Below, one piece after another: positions 1 to 64,000 of a stretch of 64,000 nt of DNA. Location: NCBI GenBank assembly GCA_054601695.1, contig BAAHQB010000135.1, forward strand, positions 62,001-126,000. Reading direction: 5' to 3'. The notes under the pieces were generated by a model that was given only the letters and a program-made list of their open reading frames with translations, was not told the origin of the DNA and made no database searches. Position 1 is the stretch's first letter, and each line of letters starts with the position of its first letter. The position numbers and the translations under genes are program-made. The stretch comes from Amorphochlora amoebiformis (lineage: Eukaryota > Cercozoa > Chlorarachniophyceae).

Positions 1-178
1 ATATAATGATATATATATATATATGTTTGAATATTTACATACACAAATACCAATAATACATCTAGCACACATACACCCCACACATACTAGACATACTGCA
101 AACTCATTCCTGATTTATAGTAACTCCACACGTGCTCACGTTTTGCGAGCATGCTCTGGATAGATCCTGGCGACCCGA
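1..178. other. Sequence beyond the POLH stop
   Basis: TA microsatellite followed by about 120 bp of mixed sequence after the POLH stop codon. No gene is seen. Confidence 0.5.
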
Positions 179-10709
<10,531 letters not shown>

Positions 10710-11146
10710 GGATAGGTCCCAACAACCTACCCCTAACCTACCATGGTCCAAATGCCTCAGCCTATCCTCCCCTAAGCCCCGATGAAATATTCAATATGCA
10801 TCCTAAGCCCAAACGAAAGGACAGATTCATGCTTCCAAAGTCCCGACGAAGGCCAGGTTCAATCCTGAAGAATTTGTCGATTTCCTGCTCATTAAAGCGT
10901 CATACTCTTCATAAAACCAGAACCTGTTCCAACCCCGAGCTCTTGTAATATGGTTCAACAGTTATTTCCGCTATATTTGCAGTTCGGGTGAGATCTCACC
11001 GTGAAGAATGCAACGCATCTTCCATCCCGCCTGTTTGGATTCCGATTGGGTTCCGGATACACGTGTCGATTAGTTCCGTACTGCCGTCCTTCCTTGCCAC
11101 ACAAAAAGAAAGCCCAATACGGCTGCGTGCCACACATATCTGTAAC
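10710..11146. promoter_or_regulatory. Shared 5' region of POLH and LYRM4
   Basis: The 437 bp between the proposed POLH start (minus) and the LYRM4 start (plus) are free of TA arrays and of balanced composition. They presumably hold both promoters. No specific element is claimed. A 113-codon plus-strand frame (10,607-10,948) overlaps it but lacks splice or family support. Confidence 0.45.
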
Positions 11147-11413
11147 ATGTCTTTCCGTACCGCGTCTCTCAAACTCTACCGCAATATGATGCGCGAGGCG
11201 AAGCATTTCAAGGATTACAACTTCAGGGAATACATTTTGAGGAGAGTTCGCACGCAATTCCACCGCAAGATGAATGTGAAGGACCCGCAGGAGGCTGAGT
11301 TGCTGGTCCAGAAGGGCGAGGAGACCCTCGGGATCATTCGCAGGCAGAAGACTATCGATAATCTCTATAGTTCTGGTGGGAGCGTGATGGAGAAGATCCA
11401 GTTTCACCCGTAG
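11147..11413 (+). CDS. LYRM4: LYR-motif protein ISD11 (iron-sulfur cluster assembly)
   Basis: An 88-residue single-exon protein. The LYR tripeptide lies at residues 10-12, followed by the family pattern NMMREAKHFKDYNFREY, then NVKDP and GIIRRQKTIDNLYS. This order and spacing match ISD11/LYRM4, the small mitochondrial subunit that, with acyl carrier protein, stabilises the cysteine desulfurase NFS1 during iron-sulfur cluster synthesis. The frame is open further upstream to 10,988, but family members start close to the LYR motif and the upstream residues have no family character, so ATG 11,147 is chosen. It is the only intronless gene seen here. It lies divergent to POLH and tail to tail with TOPORS. 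An AATAAA occurs in the downstream spacer near 11,842. No mitochondrial presequence is obvious, as usual for the family. Confidence 0.95.
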   Translation: MSFRTASLKLYRNMMREAKHFKDYNFREYILRRVRTQFHRKMNVKDPQEAELLVQKGEETLGIIRRQKTIDNLYSSGGSVMEKIQFHP

Positions 11414-12166
11414 GAACTCGACGAGTCATTTGGGTGGTGGTCTTAGTAGACAAGGAAATGTACAGTCTTGGTTAGATACCTACTTGGAGATGTCGGGTTG
11501 ACATTTTTTCAGCATACTCGGAGGAATTGGATGAAGGAATATCTATTAGTCGGTGTGGAAGGCCTAGATTATTCAGTTATTAGTAAACATTACCGGGCAC
11601 ACACATAAATGAAGGTACGTGGCTGTGGCAGTCAAGTTGGTTTTATCAGTGGCTTTCGTTATCATCTTGTCTTCAACTCTGGATAACACAAATTGAGAGG
11701 ATTAGTAACGTTAATTATGAGCTCTAGAACTATCGAGTCCGAGTCTAGTCTCTAACTCGACACAAATGTAGCTGTAATCTTGCCGTGCGCATCATGGTAT
11801 AAGTAGGTAAGTACATGACGTATCTAGGTATATACGTACTCTAATAAAATTATAAATATACTATTAGATAATCTCTCGTTTGAAGCTAGAAGTCTAGATG
11901 GCTGTATTGATTGGGCTCTTATAATTAAAATTTGCAAATTAAAAATCCATAGCGGCATCTAGAGCATCATGAACTTCGATTTATCCGAAGTACTAACTCT
12001 AGTAGCTATCATGATCATCATGTTTTTATATATCTAGATATATATATATATATATATATATGTACATACATATGTGTATATGGAAGTTGGCAGTGAATCA
12101 AGTGAATTTCATAATGACCTCATAACATATATAAATACTAGCAATAGATTAGATCACGGTCGACTC
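11414..12166. other. Spacer between LYRM4 and TOPORS 3' ends
   Basis: Convergent intergenic spacer of 753 bp. Mostly unique, AT-leaning sequence rich in TCTAG and TCATGATCAT-type palindromic words, with one short TA array near 12,040-12,060. No exon with matching splice sites was found on either strand. Confidence 0.5.
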
Positions 12167-19874
<7,708 letters not shown>

Positions 19875-20171
19875 GGATTCAGCAAGTGTCTCGTCCCCTG
19901 CTGCCACCTCCACCCCTATCAAAGTTCGAGATAAAATACGATTTCGACAAAAAGTTTAAAAACACTGGTGTCTCTTCAAGGTTTTTTTGCGAATATACTT
20001 GGGACGTCTCCCTTTGCCACGCTGAGGCGCTGTGTGTCTTCTTCGGCCACTTCGGATTCCGGGGCTGCCGGGCTGCCAGCCTGCCAGGCTGCCACCTTTG
20101 CCCGACAATTTAACTTTGGGTTCCGACAACAGGACATCCCCGGGACCTCCCGCCCGATAGCATTGCGCGCC
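19875..20171. promoter_or_regulatory. Bidirectional 5' region of TOPORS and TONSL
   Basis: The two start codons face away from each other 297 bp apart. The stretch is repeat-free and contains a short GGCTGCCAGCCTGCCAGG-like reiteration near 20,065-20,095. It must contain both 5' UTRs and core promoters unless leader exons exist upstream. No TATA box assignment is attempted. Confidence 0.5.
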
Positions 20172-45825
<25,654 letters not shown>

Positions 45826-45851
45826 CCTCGCCGTGCGTATTTCTGTGTTTG

Positions 45852-45857
45852 AATAAA
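45852..45857 (+). terminator. Polyadenylation signal of TONSL
   Basis: A canonical AATAAA begins 27 bases after the TONSL stop codon at 45,823-45,825, in non-repetitive sequence and on the coding strand. Position and strand fit a polyadenylation signal; cleavage has not been shown. Confidence 0.55.
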
Positions 45858-45937
45858 ATCGTTCGTAGTGTAAAAAACCAACGTACAGATTAAAAGAATA
45901 ATTTTTATACATTCTGCAGATATCAATTATTAATGTG

Positions 45938-46010
<73 letters not shown>

Positions 46011-46465
46011 TATATATTTATCCGTATTATATATGCATATATATATATATATATATATAACACTAGTATAATAAATATATTATGAGATATGTCAATATAC
46101 CTAGATGTGCATCATCGGCTGACTTATGACTTCAAAAACAATGCCACACAGTATTATACGTGCATGTATGCATGATCGATCACCCAGATATATATCTATG
46201 GCCACATCGTCTGAGTACATAAATAATCATAAGCAGCAGTTCTCTAATGAAGTTTAAGACAACATGTGCATGCATATGATCTAGATGATACACATACCGT
46301 GGCATGACTTTAATTGGCCCATACGTATCATGATATACGTATGATCCATCATAGCCTAGTATCCAGATCTGGAGCATCGATATCATCATGACAGGGAAAA
46401 GAATACCGTACGCGATGTATCTAATATCTAGAATATATACTCTAGATACGTATGATGAATGCTGC

Positions 46466-46500
46466 ATGATGATGATGATGATGATGATGATGATAATGAT
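46466..46500. repeat. (GAT)n trinucleotide run
   Basis: About eleven GAT units with one AAT, intergenic. Confidence 0.85.
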
Positions 46501-47100
46501 GGTGACGATATATATATATTGCATGTTATATATATAATATTATATTATATTTATAATGTAGTTTCGGTCTAGTTGCACGTTTAATAGCTAGAATAGGTAC
46601 CTGGTACCGTTACGTACGTACCATACTAATACTAGACATACTAGATATATTACGGTCACGGCGTGTAGATAAGTGTGAGTACGTATACGTCGCCGAATCA
46701 TACGGTACATGCGTACGTACGTACGTATTCTAGTATTGGTACGCTAGGTACGTATCGTGTAATTAAATTCATATCGGATGATACGGATCATGATTCATGA
46801 ATAATAATGATTCAACTTCGTGACGTATCGGATACTGGTTTAATACTTCGTTCAATGAGTATACTACGTGAAGTATATACCACGAGTAGTCGAGTACCAG
46901 TCTGCAGCTATCATGATCTACATGATGATATACTATAGCTAAACTTAGTACACGTACAGGTACAGGCTAGTACTATGATGCGTAGTACAGTGCGTATGCG
47001 CATCGTGAGATCTAGTCGGCTGCAAAGAGCAGGCCATTGATATTGCTATGATACTTTTGAAGTATTGTTTGTTGTATCAGATCGTTTCGATTATATCTAG

Positions 47101-47136
<36 letters not shown>

Positions 47137-47164
47137 TTCATATACAGATATATATATATATGTG

Positions 47165-47197
<33 letters not shown>

Positions 47198-47236
47198 ATA
47201 GATATACATAAATATTATATAAATATATACATACAG

Positions 47237-47286
<50 letters not shown>

Positions 47287-47352
47287 TATATTATATATAT
47301 TGTGTGTGTATATATATATATATATATAATAATGTATAGACATATATATGTC

Positions 47353-47407
<55 letters not shown>

Positions 47408-47451
47408 GTATATAAATATTCTAACTTGGTATATATACATATATATACATA

Positions 47452-47483
<32 letters not shown>

Positions 47484-47533
47484 GTACTTATACATGTATA
47501 TATTTATATATAAATATATACATGTATAAGTAC
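47484..47533. repeat. Perfect 50-bp palindrome inside TA arrays
   Basis: The left half starts GTACTTATACATGTATATAT and the right half is its exact reverse complement; flanking (TA)n extends the symmetry. Intergenic. Confidence 0.9.
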
Positions 47534-47957
47534 ATATATATATATATATATATATATATGTGAGGCTATCAGTATAATTACATAGATCATGATGTCTGAA
47601 TTCGCCACCAGCGTTTATGAATTTGATTTCATATAGGATCTTGATATACGGACAAATGATTCACGAACGCCAGGTCGATCATGATTACCAAGCATCCTTT
47701 CGGTGTGATATTCATCGAATCTTTTCTGACGTTGACGACGAAGTTGTTAACGATGCGTATTAAAATTAGATGTTTTTTCAAAGAGGAGGAATTATAAAGC
47801 ATGAGAGAGATAGACTGAGAGGGGGGGTTTGATGTTTTTGGTGCGTTGTGTAACTCTCAGTATCCATCTGGCATGGCAGCTAGGAAAGGGAAATGGAGAT
47901 TCCGTACCCTGTTTCCCTGTTACACCCGATTCCGAATGTCTTGTTAAATTAATCCCC

Positions 47958-48014
<57 letters not shown>

Positions 48015-48047
48015 TATATGTATGTATTATGTGCATATATTCTTCGC

Positions 48048-52900
<4,853 letters not shown>

Positions 52901-53281
52901 GTACTCTTTTCAGGTAGAAGTTTGGACACAGCTCAGGAATGTTAAACACTTAAAGATAGTATGTGATTATGGGGAATTGGGGGGTAAGAGTAGGCGTATT
53001 ACAGCGAGTTGCGAATCTGCACGATTGATTTAGTACAACTAATTAGCAAAACTCGATGATAGATGGGAGCCTAATATTATTAGATAAGTATTTGGTACCT
53101 GTGTAAATTTATCTGTCCCTTGTCGGAAGTGTAACCTCTTGTGAAGTAATACTCAAAATTAAATGACATGTAAACGCCCAAAAATAACTTTAAATTAATT
53201 CTTCTCCATCTAATAATAAGATCAAACGTTATGAATGGTTACCAATACCACAGCGAATGTAGGAATGTGAGAGTCCAAACC

Positions 53282-53467
53282 TCAAAATTTCATCATGGCA
53301 ACCAATCCCAAGCCCGAAACGTATCCCAAACCACTATTTCTTGGAGAAATTCTGCGGAATCACACAAATGAGGGGGTGGTGCAAATTGCGCTAGCAATAA
53401 GACCACAGGTTATATCCCAATCTTTCCCCGTTATAGGGCTTTGGAGACCACTCCAGCTGGCATGGAT
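53282..53467 (-). CDS. C-terminal exon pair of an unrecognised gene
   Basis: Two minus-strand exons, 53467-53407 and 53351-53282, join in phase across a 55-nt intron with a CCGCAG acceptor. They encode about 43 residues containing QLEWSPKPYNGERLGYNL and ending GLGLVAMMKF plus stop. No family recognised. The upstream part was not found in the TA-rich stretch up to 54.5 kb, so the gene is incomplete here or these are relic exons. A plus-strand open frame over the same bases (53,295-53,525) has no splice support. The pair is tail to tail with the gene ending at 52,900. Confidence 0.32.
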
Positions 53468-54682
<1,215 letters not shown>

Positions 54683-55746
54683 CTATGTCGAATCTTCCCA
54701 GTCCAGCAGATCCGATATCGATGGAAGACCTGATTTCTCTTCCGGCTCGTCCTTACCTTCCTTCGAATCCGTCCTTTTATTCGACTTGACTTCCTAAAAG
54801 TTCAAGAGTCAACCAATGTATCTGCGGAAATGTAATGGCTGTGTGTTCAAGTTAGAGCGTGGGCCAAGGGTAAGAAAAGGATGGAATTCGATGGTAATGG
54901 AATAATAGATGCATCGCAGCGGTCACTACCAGTTTAATACCTTGGGGCCTTGAGCACCCAAAGCCCCCTTCTTCCTCACCAGTGACCTGATCTTTATCAA
55001 GATATACATAACTGATATGAATGGTGGAGAAATTAGGGTTAAGTGGATTGGACTTACGCTTTCTAGACGATGGTTTATTCTATCTACAGTCGTAGCTACG
55101 TTGGCCAGCCGCTTCCTCGTGTTCGCCAGCTTTACCTGAGATTATATGTCTCACTGTCGGAAGAAGATCGACTCTATCAACGCACGAGGGTATTTACGTT
55201 GTAATCTTTCAAGCCGGGGATGTCAGTGATGGGAGCCTTGCTAAGCTCTGAATGATAAAATTCATTTATAGATTCATGAGAATATGAGGAACAAACAACC
55301 TGCGGAAAGTCCTTGGATATACGTCTGAAGTACATTTTGCGACTCGACCACGTTCCTGATCTGCTGATCACACACCTGGGGAGTATTTAAGGGTAATAAT
55401 TACGTGAGCTCGACGGGGTACCATGTTATCGGACCTCCACAGCAGGTTTCAACGCTAAGAATAGCCCTTCCTCCATTTTCTTCTACGATCAAATTTAATT
55501 TTCCGAGAGTTCGAAGTGAAGATGGTTTCGTGTAGTCCCGGGATGCTCAGATCGAGTACTTGCTCGTCTTGGGTTGACAGGACGGCGCCGTTGGACGAAG
55601 AATTAATTTCTAAATTGTCAATTTTGGTTGACGTCGAACAGTGACATACCAGGGTGACGCGGCGGCGAGTGGCTGTCTCTCTCCGTAGAATCTTCCGCTC
55701 GAGGTCCTCGGGCGACGAGAGGGATTACGATTGCATTTCGGCTCAT
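54683..55746 (-). CDS. SNAPIN: Snapin-like BLOC-1/BORC subunit
   Basis: Eight exons with all phases closing, 194 residues: 55746-55650, 55609-55487, 55454-55435, 55375-55300, 55247-55198, 55135-55058, 54970-54941, 54793-54683. Start MSRNAIVIPLVARG, then a disordered N-terminal 75 residues that human Snapin lacks. The core reads LKPAVEVCDQQIRNVVESQ, LQTYIQGLSAELSK, then YNVKLANTRKRLANVATTV, matching Snapin (LRPAVQQLDSHV...VRESQ, and YVKKLLNARRRV) in order and helical character. A charged tail ends with SISDLLDWEDST. Snapin is a coiled-coil subunit shared by BLOC-1 and BORC, which act in endolysosome biogenesis and positioning. Introns are among the shortest in the window (32, 40, 52, 59, 62, 87, 147 nt) and contain no TA repeat. 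The 32-nt second intron is the weakest join. The family call rests on the two helical segments; another coiled-coil BLOC/BORC subunit is possible. Confidence 0.72.
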
Positions 55747-55855
55747 ATACAGAGCATTTGGCTGCGTTAGAAACGTAAATCATTTGTAGAATTTCTTTTG
55801 AATTCATATTTTGGGTAACAAAGACGATACACGCCAGAGGATTTGTGGCAGACGA
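55747..55855. promoter_or_regulatory. Compact bidirectional 5' region of SNAPIN-like and ANK-MYND genes
   Basis: Only 109 bp separate the two divergent start codons, so both 5' UTRs and promoters must be very short or overlap. No TA repeat intrudes. If the minus-strand gene has an additional 5' exon (a CAG acceptor sits just upstream of its ATG), the shared interval would be even tighter. Confidence 0.5.
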
Positions 55856-63859
<8,004 letters not shown>

Positions 63860-63917
63860 GTATCTTATGTGTGCTGACTTGTATGTGTGTGGATGTGAAT
63901 GTTACATTAATATGTGT

Positions 63918-63948
<31 letters not shown>

Positions 63949-64000
63949 AATATATATATATATATATAATATATATATATATGTATATATGTATATATAT
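63860..64000. other. Intron start at right window edge
   Basis: Begins with a GTATCT donor after the last visible ANK-MYND exon and passes into (TA)n. Confidence 0.6.

Larger units (their letters stand above)
45826..48047. other. Intergenic region with palindromic-tetramer-rich segment
   Basis: After the TONSL poly(A) signal come TA arrays, then about 46,080-47,100 of unique sequence unusually rich in GTAC, TACGTA, CATG, GATC and CTAG words, including a (GAT)n run at 46,466-46,500. TA arrays with a perfect palindrome follow (47,484-47,533), then unique sequence 47,570-47,960 with open but unassigned frames. No gene is called. Confidence 0.5.

Noticed and set aside
10988-11146. N-terminal extension of LYRM4.
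   Set aside because: The frame is open, but the family starts next to the LYR motif and the extension has no targeting-peptide character.

Overview
This is nuclear DNA of a eukaryote whose genes are cut into many very short exons. GT-AG (occasionally GC-AG) introns fall into two classes: tiny introns (about 32-100 nt) and introns of 0.3-1.5 kb filled with (TA)n microsatellite. Well over half of the window is (TA)n or (TA)n mixed with TATG/TACA steps. Islands of balanced composition are nearly all exons. I cannot name the species; a protist or another non-model intron-rich eukaryote fits. Most gene models below were built by hand by chaining exons whose splice sites and reading-frame phases agree, because single open frames here are short and dominated by translated TA repeat.

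Layout from left to right: (1) POLH, DNA polymerase eta, minus strand, 10,709 down to 179. (2) LYRM4/ISD11, iron-sulfur assembly, plus, 11,147-11,413, one exon. (3) TOPORS-like RING/PWI-like/RS protein, minus, 19,874 down to 12,167, 16 exons, all phases closing. (4) TONSL/TONSOKU, plus, 20,172-45,825, about 56 exons and about 1,770 residues, TPR then LRR. (5) An unrecognised plus-strand gene, 48,048-52,900. (6) A minus-strand C-terminal fragment, 53,467-53,282. (7) SNAPIN-like BLOC-1/BORC subunit, minus, 55,746 down to 54,683. (8) Ankyrin-repeat/MYND zinc-finger protein, plus, from 55,856 and running off the right edge.

Three gene pairs are head to head with short shared 5' regions (POLH/LYRM4 437 bp, TOPORS/TONSL 297 bp, SNAPIN/ANK-MYND 109 bp). 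POLH, TOPORS and TONSL are all genome-maintenance factors: translesion synthesis, SUMO/ubiquitin control and broken-fork repair. Their clustering is notable, but a functional link is only an inference.

The non-coding part holds a family of 260-420 bp interspersed elements with ATTGTTA-type terminal inverted repeats always embedded in TA (MITE-like, with tRNA-promoter-like boxes inside), two copies of one about 50-bp minisatellite family in introns of two different genes, telomere-like CCCTAA tracts always on the sense strand of introns, long AT palindromes, a 660-bp purine tract, and small duplications that copied splice sites or exon pieces. All coordinates were read by eye; exon edges can be off by a few bases.
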